Shown piece after piece: positions 32,874 through 42,404 of a stretch of 64,000 bases of DNA (position 1 is the stretch's first letter; each line of letters opens with the position of its first letter). A model generated the notes under the pieces. That model worked only from the letters and a program-made list of their open reading frames with translations. It was not told the origin of the DNA and searched no databases. Made by a program: the position numbers and the translations under genes. Location: contig NZ_CAMFHZ010000012.1 of NCBI RefSeq assembly GCF_945952435.1, positions 1 to 64,000 on the forward strand, read 5' to 3'. Source of the DNA: an uncultured Microbacterium sp. GTDB taxonomy: Bacteria; Actinomycetota; Actinomycetes; Actinomycetales; Microbacteriaceae.

Positions 32874-33848
32874 TCAGCCGGCGTTGCGGCGGGCCTCCCA
32901 GCCGGAGCGCACCATCTCGTCGACACTGTGCCGCATACGCCAGTCGAGGTCGCGGGCGGCCAGTTCGCCGGTCGCGACGATGCGGTCGGGGTCGCCGGGG
33001 CGCCGCGGACCGATCTCCGGCACGAAGTCGATCCCGGTCACCCGCGCCATCGCGTCCATGATCTGGCGCACCGACAGACCGTCGCCGGAGCCGAGGTTGT
33101 ACGCGGGCTCGACCGGCTGGCCCGCGATCATGCGCTGCGCGGCGGCGACGTGCGCGAGTGCGATGTCGCCCACGTGCACGTAGTCGCGGACGTTCGTGCC
33201 GTCCTCCGTCTCGTAGTCGTCGCCGTTGATCCGCGGCGTCTCCCCGGCGAGCAGCTTCTCGAAGACGATCGGGAACAGGTTGTGCGGACTCACGTCGTGC
33301 ACGGAGGGATCGGCGGATCCCACCACGTTGAAGTAACGCAGGGAGGTGTGCACGAGAGGGTGCGCGGATCCGGCGGTCGCGATCCCCTGGTCGCGCAGGA
33401 GCCACTCGCCGATGAGCTTGGACTCGCCGTACGGGCTCGCCGGGCGCTTCGGGGTGCTCTCCACGACGAGCGGGACGTCGGGGGTGCCGAACACCGCGGC
33501 GCTGGACGAGAACACGATCTTGTCGACGCGCGCGGCCATCGCCTCGAGCACGACCCGCGTGCCCTCGACGTTCTGGGCGTACGTGTGCAGCGGCCGCTCG
33601 ACCGAGACGCCGGCGTACTTGAACCCCGCGACGTGGATGACGCCCTCCACCGCGTACTCCCGCAGCGTGTCCTCGACGAGGGCGCGGTCGAGGATGCTGC
33701 CCTCGATCAGCGCGACGCCCTCGGGGACGAACGACGGCTGGCCGCTGGACAGGTCGTCGAGGACGACCGGGGTCAGCCCGGCCTCCGCGAGAGCGCGCAC
33801 GACGTGCGATCCGATATAGCCGGCGCCACCGGTCACGAGCCAGGACAT
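32874..33848 (-). CDS. galE: UDP-glucose 4-epimerase
   Basis: 324 residues from ATG 33848, preceded by AAGGAG at 5 nt. The Rossmann GGAGYIGSH motif is at residues 7-15, the catalytic Ser and YxxxK at SSSAAVFG and YGESKLIGE, and the C-terminal RRPGDPDRIVA is typical of GalE. It interconverts UDP-galactose and UDP-glucose with bound NAD+. Last gene of galTKE here. Confidence 0.93.
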   Translation of the reverse strand: MSWLVTGGAGYIGSHVVRALAEAGLTPVVLDDLSSGQPSFVPEGVALIEGSILDRALVEDTLREYAVEGVIHVAGFKYAGVSVERPLHTYAQNVEGTRVVLEAMAARVDKIVFSSSAAVFGTPDVPLVVESTPKRPASPYGESKLIGEWLLRDQGIATAGSAHPLVHTSLRYFNVVGSADPSVHDVSPHNLFPIVFEKLLAGETPRINGDDYETEDGTNVRDYVHVGDIALAHVAAAQRMIAGQPVEPAYNLGSGDGLSVRQIMDAMARVTGIDFVPEIGPRRPGDPDRIVATGELAARDLDWRMRHSVDEMVRSGWEARRNAG

Positions 33849-33927
33849 GGGGTCTCCTTCGGGGTCGGGCATCTCCGCCGGTCAATTCTGTCAGCAGGGC
33901 ACCTGAGGATCCGCCGCCCGCCCCGGG

Positions 33928-35103
<1,176 letters not shown>

Positions 35104-35138
35104 CGGGCTCCTCGGAATCGTCGGCGGTGGGGCATAGC

Positions 35139-36389
35139 TCACGAGGTCGCCCGCTCGGGCCGGGCCGGCTCGGGGACGGACGCGATCGCGTCGCGCAGGC
35201 GGGCGGCCGCGTCCTCCGGCAGGACCTCGGAGGTCCAGGCCGACATCGCCGCCTCGGATCCGGCGAGGAACTTGAGCTTGTCGGCCGCGCGCCGGGGACT
35301 CGTGAGCTCGAGCCGCATGCGGATCGTGTCCCGGTCGGCGCGGACCGGGGCCTGGTGCCACGCCGCGATGTAGGGCGTCGGGGTGTCGTAGAGGGCGTCC
35401 ACACCGCGGAGCAGCCGGAGGTAGAGCGGGGCGAGCTCGTCGCGCTCGGCGGCGCTCAGCTCGGAGAAGTCGGGCACGTGCCGGTGCGGCAGCAGCTGCA
35501 CCTCGAGCGGCCAGCGGGCGGCGAACGGCACGAACGCGGTCCAGTGCTCGCCCTGCAGCACGACCCGCTCGGACCGCTGCTCACGTTCGAGGACACGGGC
35601 GAGGAGGTCAGGCCCGGCGCTCGCGATGCTCGCGCGCAGACGCTGGGTGCGCGGCGTGACGTAGGGGTAGGCGTAGATCTGACCGTGCGGGTGCGGCAGT
35701 GTGACCCCGATCGCCTCACCGCGGTTCTCGAACGGGAAGACCTGTTCGACGCCGGGCAGCGCCGACAGGGCCGACGTGCGGTCCGCCCAGGCCTCGATCA
35801 CGGTGCGCGCGCGGGTGACGGTCAGGGTGCCGAAGGATCCGGCGGGCTCGGGGCTGAAGCACACGACCTCGCACCGGCCGACGCTGGAGCGGGTGCGCCC
35901 GAGTCCGAGCTCCTCCAGGTCGCCGAGGCCGTGCGGCGGGTCGGCCGCCGTCGGCGCGGCCCCGATCGCCCGGGTCAGGGCGGGCCCGAAGGCCGGGGAG
36001 CGGTTCTCGAACACGGCCACGTCGTAGCGCGAGGGCACCTCGGAGGGGTTCGCCGACGACTGCGGGGCCAGCGGATCCGCGTCGGCGCCCGGCATCATCA
36101 CGCGACTCTGCCGCGCGGTGGCGAAGGTGATCCAGTCCCCGCTGAGCACGTCCTGCCGCATGGTCGCCGTCTCCGGCCGTGGGTCCAGGATCCGCGCGTC
36201 GATACGACGCTCGGGGCCGACGGACGTGCCGGGGTCGTCGTAGTAGACCAGGTCACGGCCGTCGGCCAGTCGCGTGGATCGCCGGATCACTCCGGCACCG
36301 AGGGCGGTGACCGTCGTGGCCGCGACCGTCGTGGCGGTCCCGGCGCGGTCGGGATCGGCGCTCGTGCCCCACGCAGGATCAAAGTCCAT
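35139..36389 (-). CDS. galT: Galactose-1-phosphate uridylyltransferase
   Basis: 416 residues from ATG 36389. The active-site motif LPHPHGQIYAYPYV (His-Pro-His) is clear, and QLLPHRHVPDF supplies the second metal site region. It transfers UMP between UDP-glucose and galactose 1-phosphate. The start at 36389 is chosen because a good promoter lies immediately upstream (36402-36431) and the longer frame start would be upstream of its -10. First gene of galTKE, divergent from a LacI gene. Confidence 0.93.
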   Translation of the reverse strand: MDFDPAWGTSADPDRAGTATTVAATTVTALGAGVIRRSTRLADGRDLVYYDDPGTSVGPERRIDARILDPRPETATMRQDVLSGDWITFATARQSRVMMPGADADPLAPQSSANPSEVPSRYDVAVFENRSPAFGPALTRAIGAAPTAADPPHGLGDLEELGLGRTRSSVGRCEVVCFSPEPAGSFGTLTVTRARTVIEAWADRTSALSALPGVEQVFPFENRGEAIGVTLPHPHGQIYAYPYVTPRTQRLRASIASAGPDLLARVLEREQRSERVVLQGEHWTAFVPFAARWPLEVQLLPHRHVPDFSELSAAERDELAPLYLRLLRGVDALYDTPTPYIAAWHQAPVRADRDTIRMRLELTSPRRAADKLKFLAGSEAAMSAWTSEVLPEDAAARLRDAIASVPEPARPERATS

Positions 36390-36431
36390 GTTCACGTAAA
36401 CACGGTACGACACAACACGTGATAGCGTCAA
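36390..36431 (-). promoter_or_regulatory. gal promoter with LacI-type operator at the start site
   Basis: Minus strand: -35 TTGACG (complement of 36426-36431), 18-bp spacer, -10 TACCGT (complement of 36402-36407). GTTTACGTGAAC (36390-36401), a near-perfect dyad of LacI-family type, fills the space between -10 and the galT ATG. Transcription would begin inside the operator, leaving almost no leader. Confidence 0.6.
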
Positions 36432-36540
36432 CAATCCTGTGTGGGGTTCGGGTGGCCGCGCGGGCGGGCGACCAGGGGTCCGTCAGTGCGGGTCGGTGGG
36501 CCCCCGGGATGTCGGACGTGGGGGATCGGGAAGGGTGAGG

Positions 36541-37653
36541 ATGTCGCGACACGAGGACGAGCTGGACGCGCTGGGCCGGATCGCCGGAGACGCGGTGACG
36601 CCGCGTGCGCAGCGAGGACCGCGGCCGAGCGGACGCGTGTCGATGGCGATGGTCGCGGCGCGCGCCGGCGTGAGCGGTCAGACGGTCTCTCGGGTCGTGA
36701 ACGACAGTCCGCGCGTCGATCCCTCGACGCGCATCCGGGTCGAGGCGGCCATGGCCGAGCTCGGATACCGCCCTCATCGCGCCGCCCGCGCCCTGCGCAC
36801 CGGACGTTCGCGCACGCTCGGCGTGGTCGCGCAGACCCTCGCCACGGTCGGGAACTCGCGCATGCTGCAGGCCGTCGCTGAGGCCGCGGAGTCGCGCGGA
36901 TACGCTCTCGCCCTCGTCACGCTGGGGGCTGAGGGCCGGATCAGCGAGGCCTTCGACCGACTTCACGATCAGGGCGTCGACGGGGCGATCGTGCTCAACG
37001 AGGCCTCCGCGCTCGCCGGGGACGCGGATCCGGGCGGTCTCGTCCTCGTCGTGGTCGACGCGCCTCCGGATCCCCGATTCGCCGTCATCGGCACCGACCA
37101 TGCCGAGGGCGCCCGGATCGCGACGGCGCACCTTCTCGACCGCGGGGTCGCCACCGTGCACCACCTGGCCGGCCCGGCGGGTTCCTTCGCGGCGGCCGAA
37201 CGCGAACGCGGCTGGCGGGGCGAGCTCGCCGCACGGGGCCTGCGCGCCCCGGATCCGCTGCGCGGCGACTGGTCGGCGGCGGACGGCTATCGCCGGGGCG
37301 CGGTGCTCGCTGCGGATCCCGACGTCACGGCCGTCTTCGCCGCGAACGACCAGATGGCGCTCGGCCTGTTGCGGGCTGTCGCGGACGCGGGGCGGCGCGT
37401 CCCCGACGACGTCGCGGTGCTCGGCTTCGACGACATCGCCGACGCGGCGGAGTTCCGCCCGCCCCTCAGCACCGTCCGGCAGGACTTCGCGGCCCTGGGC
37501 GAGCGTGCGGTGCGCATCCTCGTGGACCGCGTCGAGGGCGCGGGCAGCGACGAGCGTGCGGGTGGCGACGAGCGCGCGGGCCGGGCCCCGCATGCCGCCG
37601 GTGCGAATCCGGCGCTCCTTGCTCCGGCGCTGATCTTGCGCGCGAGCGCCTAG
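36541..37653 (+). CDS. LacI family regulator, probably of galTKE
   Basis: 370 residues. N-terminal LacI helix-turn-helix at about 34-58 (MAMVAARAGVSGQTVSRVVNDSPRVDPSTR) and hinge helix (RAARALRTGRSRTLGVV), then a periplasmic-binding-like sensor domain with FAANDQMALGLLRA and VLGFDDIADA. It has 30 extra residues before the HTH. Divergent from galT with an operator between them, so galactose-responsive repression is the simplest reading. Confidence 0.88.
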   Translation: MSRHEDELDALGRIAGDAVTPRAQRGPRPSGRVSMAMVAARAGVSGQTVSRVVNDSPRVDPSTRIRVEAAMAELGYRPHRAARALRTGRSRTLGVVAQTLATVGNSRMLQAVAEAAESRGYALALVTLGAEGRISEAFDRLHDQGVDGAIVLNEASALAGDADPGGLVLVVVDAPPDPRFAVIGTDHAEGARIATAHLLDRGVATVHHLAGPAGSFAAAERERGWRGELAARGLRAPDPLRGDWSAADGYRRGAVLAADPDVTAVFAANDQMALGLLRAVADAGRRVPDDVAVLGFDDIADAAEFRPPLSTVRQDFAALGERAVRILVDRVEGAGSDERAGGDERAGRAPHAAGANPALLAPALILRASA

Positions 37654-37856
37654 TCCCGGACATCCCTCGCCCTTGAGGTCGGTCGTCGCTCGTCGCGGAC
37701 GCGACGTCGCCAACGCGGTCGCAGCTGGTGGCTCTTCGGGGCAGTAGCTCGCCGGGGGAGGTGACGGCCGCCGGTAGCCGTCGCTCGCGTCGCAAAGGAT
37801 GCCGTTCCAGCGCCGGGATAGCGGCATTTAGTGCGACCGGAACAGATGTGAGCGGT

Positions 37857-37956
37857 CCCTTTTGCGATGGGAGCGGATGCGGATGGATGCACCGGGGTGC
37901 GGTTGCGCCTGGCACCGGTTGTGCCTGGCACCCTTTTGCGGCGGGAGTGGATGCGG
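37857..37956 (+). repeat. Direct repeat pair of 26 bp
   Basis: 37857-37882 and 37931-37956 share CCCTTTTGCG, GGGAG and GGATGCGG in register, with 3 mismatches in 26. Confidence 0.6.
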
Positions 37957-38000
37957 GAGGGTTTGGGGACAGGAGTGGTTTGGGCGGAACCCGCGGCTTG

Positions 38001-38049
38001 CGGAAAGCGTATACCCGTGGCACAGTATGCATGTGGGAAAGCGCTTACC
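38001..38049. promoter_or_regulatory. Pair of LacI-family operators
   Basis: GGAAAGCGTATACCC (38001-38015) and GGGAAAGCGCTTACCC (38034-38049) share AAAGCG-N2-TACCC. The second is centred on the AGCGCT dyad typical of LacI/GalR sites. They lie about 150-190 bp before the Gfo/Idh/MocA gene. Confidence 0.6.
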
Positions 38050-38063
38050 CAACAAGCTATAGC

Positions 38064-38182
38064 CGGTTTAGACACGGCGCACGCACCTATCGCCCAGCGC
38101 ACGCAGGCATCGAACCGGCGCACACATCGTCCGGCGCAGGCATCGCCCGGCGTACGCAGACACCCGGCGCACACATCGACAC
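38064..38182 (+). repeat. Degenerate GGCGCACACATCG tandem units
   Basis: About six imperfect units of 16-22 bp (GGCGCACGCA, GCGCACGCAGGCATCG, CGGCGCACACATCG twice, CGGCGCAGGCATCG, CGGCGTACGCAG). Spacing is irregular, so not a CRISPR array. Confidence 0.5.
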
Positions 38183-38196
38183 CACCTGGAGGAATC

Positions 38197-39360
38197 GTGA
38201 CGGATGGCAGTACCCGAGAGATCGGCATCATCATGAACGGCGTCTCCGGGCGCATGGGCTACCGCCAGCACCTGGTGCGCTCGATCCTCGCCATCCGCGA
38301 CCAGGGCGGCATCGAGCTGCCCGACGGCACCCGCGTCACGGTCAAGCCGCTCCTCGTCGGCCGCGGTGAGCAGAAGCTCGCCGAGCTGGCGGCCCGCCAC
38401 GGCATCGCCGACTACACGACCGACCTCGACGCCGCGCTCGCGGATCCCCAGTGGGAGATCTACGCCGACTTCCTCGTGACCAAGGCCCGCGCGACCGCGA
38501 TCCGCAAGGCCATCGCCGCGGGCAAGGCGATCTACACCGAGAAGCCCACGGCGGAGTCGGTCGAGGAGGCCCTGGAGCTCGCGCGTCTGGCGCGGACGGC
38601 GGGCGTGAAGACGGGCGTCGTGCACGACAAGCTCTACCTGCCGGGCCTGCAGAAGCTCAAGCGCCTCATCGACTCGGGCTTCTTCGGGCGGATCCTCTCG
38701 GTGCGCGGCGAGTTCGGCTACTGGGTGTTCGAGGGCGACTGGCAGCCGGCGCAGCGTCCCAGCTGGAACTACCGCACCGAGGACGGCGGCGGCATCATCA
38801 GCGACATGTTCCCGCACTGGAACTACGTGCTGGAGAACCTGTTCGGCGAGGTGAAGAGCGTGTACGCGCAGGCTGCCGTGCACATCGCCGACCGCTGGGA
38901 CGAGAAGGGCGCGCACTACACCGCGACCGCCGAGGACGCCGCCTACGGCATCTTCGAGCTCGAGGGCGGCACCGTCGCCGAGATCAACTCCAGCTGGACC
39001 GTGCGCGTGAACCGCGACGAGCTGGTCGAATTCCAGGTCGACGGCACGCACGGATCCGCCGTGGTCGGTCTGTTCGGGGCCAAGATCCAGCACCGCAACG
39101 CCACTCCGAAGCCGGTGTGGAACCCCGACCTCGCCGACGAGCACGACTACGACGCGGACTGGGCAGAGGTGCCCGTGAACGACGTCTTCCTCAACGGCTT
39201 CCGTCAGCAGTGGGAGGAGTACCTCGCCTCCTACGTGCTGGGCACCGACTACGCCTTCGACCTGCTCGCTGGTGCCCGCGGCGTGCAGCTCGCCGAGGCG
39301 GGTCTGCGCTCCTCCGCCGAGGGACGCAAGATCGCGTTGCCCGCGCTGAGCCTGGACTGA
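38197..39360 (+). CDS. Gfo/Idh/MocA family oxidoreductase
   Basis: 387 residues from GTG 38197 with GGAGGA upstream. N-terminal Rossmann domain (IIMNGVSGRMGYRQHL), the family catalytic segment YTEKPTAESVEEALELARLA (EKP motif), and a C-terminal alpha/beta dimerisation domain. Probably oxidises or reduces a sugar or cyclitol with NAD(P). First gene of an operon with a DUF993 protein and two TIM-barrel isomerases, controlled by LacI-type sites upstream. The actual sugar is unknown. Confidence 0.88.
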   Translation: MTDGSTREIGIIMNGVSGRMGYRQHLVRSILAIRDQGGIELPDGTRVTVKPLLVGRGEQKLAELAARHGIADYTTDLDAALADPQWEIYADFLVTKARATAIRKAIAAGKAIYTEKPTAESVEEALELARLARTAGVKTGVVHDKLYLPGLQKLKRLIDSGFFGRILSVRGEFGYWVFEGDWQPAQRPSWNYRTEDGGGIISDMFPHWNYVLENLFGEVKSVYAQAAVHIADRWDEKGAHYTATAEDAAYGIFELEGGTVAEINSSWTVRVNRDELVEFQVDGTHGSAVVGLFGAKIQHRNATPKPVWNPDLADEHDYDADWAEVPVNDVFLNGFRQQWEEYLASYVLGTDYAFDLLAGARGVQLAEAGLRSSAEGRKIALPALSLD

Positions 39361-39371
39361 GAGCGGATCCG

Positions 39372-40631
39372 ATGACGACGATCCGCCTCCTCTCGGCCGA
39401 CGGGGCGACCTCCGAGGCCGCGCTCAACGACTCCGGCGCCTACGCGCGTCCGACCGCACCGCTGCACAGCCGCGTCGCCTACGCCGCCGCCCACGTGGTG
39501 CCGAAGACGTACGCCGACAACACCCCCGGGCAGCCGGCCGACGTCGACTGGGATGCCACGCTCGCGTTCCGCCGCAACGTGTACTTCTGGGGGCTCGGCG
39601 TCGCCGACGCGATGGACACCGCGCAGCGCAACATGGGGCTCGACGCAACGGCCACTCGCGAGCTGATCGCCCGCAGCGCCCAGGTGGCGCGCGAGGAGGG
39701 CGGATCCGTCGTCGTCGGGGTGAACACCGACCACGTCGATGAGGAGCGCATCCCGCTGCCGCAGGTGATCGACGCCTATGTCGACCAGCTGCACTTCACC
39801 GAGGAACAGGGCGCGGGGCCGGTGCTCATGGCTTCCCGTCATCTCGCCCGCGTCGCGGAGTCGCGCACCGACTACCTGCGCGTGTACGCGGCGGTGCTGC
39901 AGCGGGCGACCACCCCGGTCGTCCTGCACTGGCTCGGCACCGCGTTCGATCCGGAGCTGGAGGGGTACTTCGGATCCGCCGACTGGCGGGAGGCGTCCGA
40001 GACGCTGCTGCAGATCATCGCCGAGAACCCGGGGAAGGTCGCGGGCGTGAAGATGAGCCTGCTGAATGCGGAGTCCGAGATCGCGGTGCGCGAGCGGCTC
40101 CCCGAGGGTGTGCGCATGTTCACCGGCGACGACTTCAACTACGTCGGCCTGATCGGCGGCGACACCACGGGGTCCTTGAGCGAGGACGGCGAAGCCGACC
40201 GAGACGAAACGCGGTCGTCTGCAGGGCGCCGCGTTTCGTCTCGCTTCGCTCGCTCAACGACCGGAGGGGGACACTCCGACGCGCTGCTCGGCGCGTTCGC
40301 GGCGATCACGCCGGTCGCCTCGGCGGCGATCCAGGCGCTCGACGCAGGGGATCCGTCCCGGTACCGGGAGATCCTCGGACCGACCGAGGAGCTCAGCCGT
40401 CAGGTCTTCGCGGCGCCGACGTTCTACTACAAGACCGGCGTCGCCTTCCTCTCCTGGCTGAACGGGCATCAGCCCGCGTTCCAGATGGTGGGCGGCCTGC
40501 ACTCCGCGCGCAGCCTGCCGCACCTCAGTCGCATCGTGGAGCTCGCGAACGCCTCGCTGGCGCTGGAGGATCCGGAGCTCGCCCGCGAGCGCTGGCACGG
40601 CATGCTCGCGTTGAACGGGGTGAACGCGTGA
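39372..40631 (+). CDS. DUF993 (DHDPS-like) aldolase-type protein with an in-frame repeat insertion
   Basis: 419 residues. A DUF993 protein, distantly like dihydrodipicolinate synthase/aldolase TIM barrels: TYADNTPG, WGLGVADAMDTAQRNMGLD, VVVGVNTDHVD, AGVKMSLLNAESE and YKTGVAFLSWLNGHQPAFQMVGGLHSARSLPHL are all recognisable. Between GDDFNYVGLIGGD and HSDALLGAF, where the family normally runs straight on, about 33 residues (264-297) are encoded by the palindromic repeat at 40170-40264. The frame stays open, so the protein may tolerate the loop. It starts 11 bp after the oxidoreductase stop and overlaps the next gene (GTGA). Confidence 0.85.
   Translation: MTTIRLLSADGATSEAALNDSGAYARPTAPLHSRVAYAAAHVVPKTYADNTPGQPADVDWDATLAFRRNVYFWGLGVADAMDTAQRNMGLDATATRELIARSAQVAREEGGSVVVGVNTDHVDEERIPLPQVIDAYVDQLHFTEEQGAGPVLMASRHLARVAESRTDYLRVYAAVLQRATTPVVLHWLGTAFDPELEGYFGSADWREASETLLQIIAENPGKVAGVKMSLLNAESEIAVRERLPEGVRMFTGDDFNYVGLIGGDTTGSLSEDGEADRDETRSSAGRRVSSRFARSTTGGGHSDALLGAFAAITPVASAAIQALDAGDPSRYREILGPTEELSRQVFAAPTFYYKTGVAFLSWLNGHQPAFQMVGGLHSARSLPHLSRIVELANASLALEDPELARERWHGMLALNGVNA
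40170..40264. repeat. Palindromic repeat copy inside the DUF993 coding sequence
   Basis: Two opposed copies of the CGTTTCGTCTCG repeat form a hairpin: CGAGACGAAACGCG (40200-40213) and CGCGTTTCGTCTCG (40230-40243), with outer TTGAGCGAG and CTCGCTCAA segments. Same family as at 27.2, 31.1 and 51.2 kb. Confidence 0.8.
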
Positions 40632-41494
40632 CCGCTGTCGACCCGCGCCTGTCGATCAACCAGGCCACGATCAAGTACGCCGACCTCGCGACCGCGCTCC
40701 GGGTGACCGCCGAGGCGGGCCTGCAGGGCATCGGCCTCTGGCGCGAGCCCGTGCACGAGGTCGGTCTCGACGAGGCGGCGCGGATGCTCGCCGGATCCGG
40801 GCTGCGCTTCACCACGCACTGCCGGGGTGGGTTCTTCACGCTGCCGGAGGGGCCCGAGCGCGTCGCCGCGCTCGACGACAACCGCCGCGCGATCGAGGAG
40901 ACCGCGACCCTGGCCGCCGCCGGAGCCGAGGGATCCACCGCGGTGCTCGTGCTCGTCGCGGGTGGCCTGCCCGAGGGATCGCGCGACCTCGTCGGAGCAA
41001 GGGAGCGCGTGCGCGACGCGATCGGCGTGCTGTCCGCCGACGCGGCCGCCGCGGGCGTGACGCTCGCGATCGAGCCGCTGCACCCGATGTTCGGATCCGA
41101 CCGGTGCGTCGTGTCCACCCTCGGCCAGGCGCTCGACATCGCGGCGGACTTCGACCCGGCGGTCGTCGGCGCCGCGGTCGACACGTTCCACATCTGGTGG
41201 GATCCGCAGGTGCTCGACCAGATCGCGCGCGCCGGCCGCGAGGACCGGATCGCGACGTATCAGGTGTGCGACTGGAAGACGCCGCTGCCCGCCGACGTGC
41301 TGCTCGGCCGCCACTACCCCGGAGACGGCGTCATCGACTTCGGATCCCTGACCCGGGCCGTCATGGCGACCGGCTACGACCGCGACATCGAGGTCGAGAT
41401 CTTCAACGCCGACGTCTGGGCGCAGGATCCGGCCCAGGTCGTCCGCCGCACGGCCGAGACCTTCGGCGCCACGATCACACCGCATCTTCGGTGA
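40628..41494 (+). CDS. Sugar phosphate isomerase/epimerase (xylose-isomerase-like TIM barrel)
   Basis: 288 residues from GTG 40628, overlapping the previous stop. AP endonuclease family 2 barrel: LSINQATIKYADL at the start, LAIEPLHPMFGSDR with the metal-binding Glu, VDTFHIWWDP, and IEVEIFNADVW at the end. Third gene of the operon; it likely isomerises or hydrolyses a keto-sugar intermediate made by the oxidoreductase. Confidence 0.82.
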   Translation: MTAVDPRLSINQATIKYADLATALRVTAEAGLQGIGLWREPVHEVGLDEAARMLAGSGLRFTTHCRGGFFTLPEGPERVAALDDNRRAIEETATLAAAGAEGSTAVLVLVAGGLPEGSRDLVGARERVRDAIGVLSADAAAAGVTLAIEPLHPMFGSDRCVVSTLGQALDIAADFDPAVVGAAVDTFHIWWDPQVLDQIARAGREDRIATYQVCDWKTPLPADVLLGRHYPGDGVIDFGSLTRAVMATGYDRDIEVEIFNADVWAQDPAQVVRRTAETFGATITPHLR

Positions 41495-41589
41495 CCCCGC
41501 GCGAGAGGCAGACGCACCCGAACCGCGCAGGGAGCTCCGAGGGATCCACCGGGGAATGCGAACGAGAAACGACATGAGAGGCTGACCCC

Positions 41590-42342
41590 ATGCGCATCCG
41601 TCCTGGACTGTGTTCCGTCACCTTCCGCGAGCTCGCGCCGGCGCAGATCGCCGACGCGGCCGCACGGGCAGGGCTCGAGGTCGTGGAATGGGGCGGCGAC
41701 GTGCACGTGCCGCCGGGCGACATCCGGCGCGCGACGGAGGTCGCCAGAGCCACGGCGGACGCCGGGCTCGCCGTCTGCTCCTACGGCTCGTACTTCCGGG
41801 CCGGTCCGGGGGAGGAGATCGCGCCGATCCTGGACGCGGCGGAGGCGCTCGGCACGGATCGGATCCGCGTCTGGGCGGGACGGACCGGATCGGCTGCGGC
41901 GGGCGCTTCCGAGCGGGCCTGGGTCGTCGATGCGTTGACCCGCGCGGCCGATGCGGCGTCCGCGCGCGGGATGGGGCTCGCACTGGAGTTCCACGGCGGA
42001 ACCCTGGCGGACGACGACGTGCAGACCCTGCGTGTGCTCGACGAGGTCGGCGCGCCGAACCTGTCGACGTACTGGCAGCCGGCCGTCTCGGCTCCGGACG
42101 ACCTCGCCCTCGCGCACTATGAGACGATCGCGGACCGGGTCTCGGCGGTGCACGTCTTCTCCTGGTGGCCGGCGGGGGAGCGGCTGCCCCTGCGCGCGAG
42201 GGACGAGCTCTGGCGGCGGTTCTTCGCGACGGCGACGGTGGCGCCGATCCCTCCGCGGGACGCGCTGCTCGAGTTCGTTCCGGACGACGACCTCGGCCTG
42301 CTCGACGGCGAGGCGGCGGTCCTGCGGCGATATCTCGGATGA
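41590..42342 (+). CDS. Second sugar phosphate isomerase/epimerase
   Basis: 250 residues. Also an AP endonuclease 2-type barrel: GLCSVTFRELAPAQIADAAARAGLEVVEWGGDVHVPPGD, metal Glu in GLALEFHGGTL, STYWQPAVSAPDDLA, and HVFSWWPAG. Starts 95 bp after the previous gene; a GAGAGGCTGACCCC stretch precedes the ATG. Together with the preceding isomerase it suggests two successive isomerisation or epimerisation steps. Confidence 0.82.
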   Translation: MRIRPGLCSVTFRELAPAQIADAAARAGLEVVEWGGDVHVPPGDIRRATEVARATADAGLAVCSYGSYFRAGPGEEIAPILDAAEALGTDRIRVWAGRTGSAAAGASERAWVVDALTRAADAASARGMGLALEFHGGTLADDDVQTLRVLDEVGAPNLSTYWQPAVSAPDDLALAHYETIADRVSAVHVFSWWPAGERLPLRARDELWRRFFATATVAPIPPRDALLEFVPDDDLGLLDGEAAVLRRYLG

Positions 42343-42392
42343 GTCGCCGGGATCGGTCGCCCCTGGCCTGATGGCGCACAGGCCGCACGCGC

Positions 42393-42398
42393 TAGGCT
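42393..42398 (+). promoter_or_regulatory. Leaderless -10 hexamer of the second LacI gene
   Basis: TAGGCT, 6 nt before ATG 42405. It implies the regulator has its own promoter inside the operon end. Confidence 0.5.
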
Positions 42399-42404
42399 CG
42401 CGGC

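Larger units (their letters stand above)
37654..38196. other. Repeat- and operator-rich region upstream of the sugar operon
   Basis: 543 bp without a gene. It contains direct repeats (37857-37956), a repeated TTGYGCCTGGCACC (about 37903-37931), two LacI-type operators (38001-38049), and a run of degenerate GGCGCACACATCG units (38064-38182). The operon Shine-Dalgarno GGAGGA ends 4 nt before GTG 38197. Confidence 0.6.

Noticed and set aside
38064..38182. CRISPR-like array
   Set aside because: Units are degenerate and irregularly spaced, with no unique spacers and no cas genes.
39372..40631. DUF993 gene as a pseudogene
   Set aside because: The repeat insertion keeps the reading frame and all conserved blocks on both sides are intact.
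41494..41589. Gene remnant between the two isomerases
   Set aside because: Only 95 bp, no frame with recognisable sequence.
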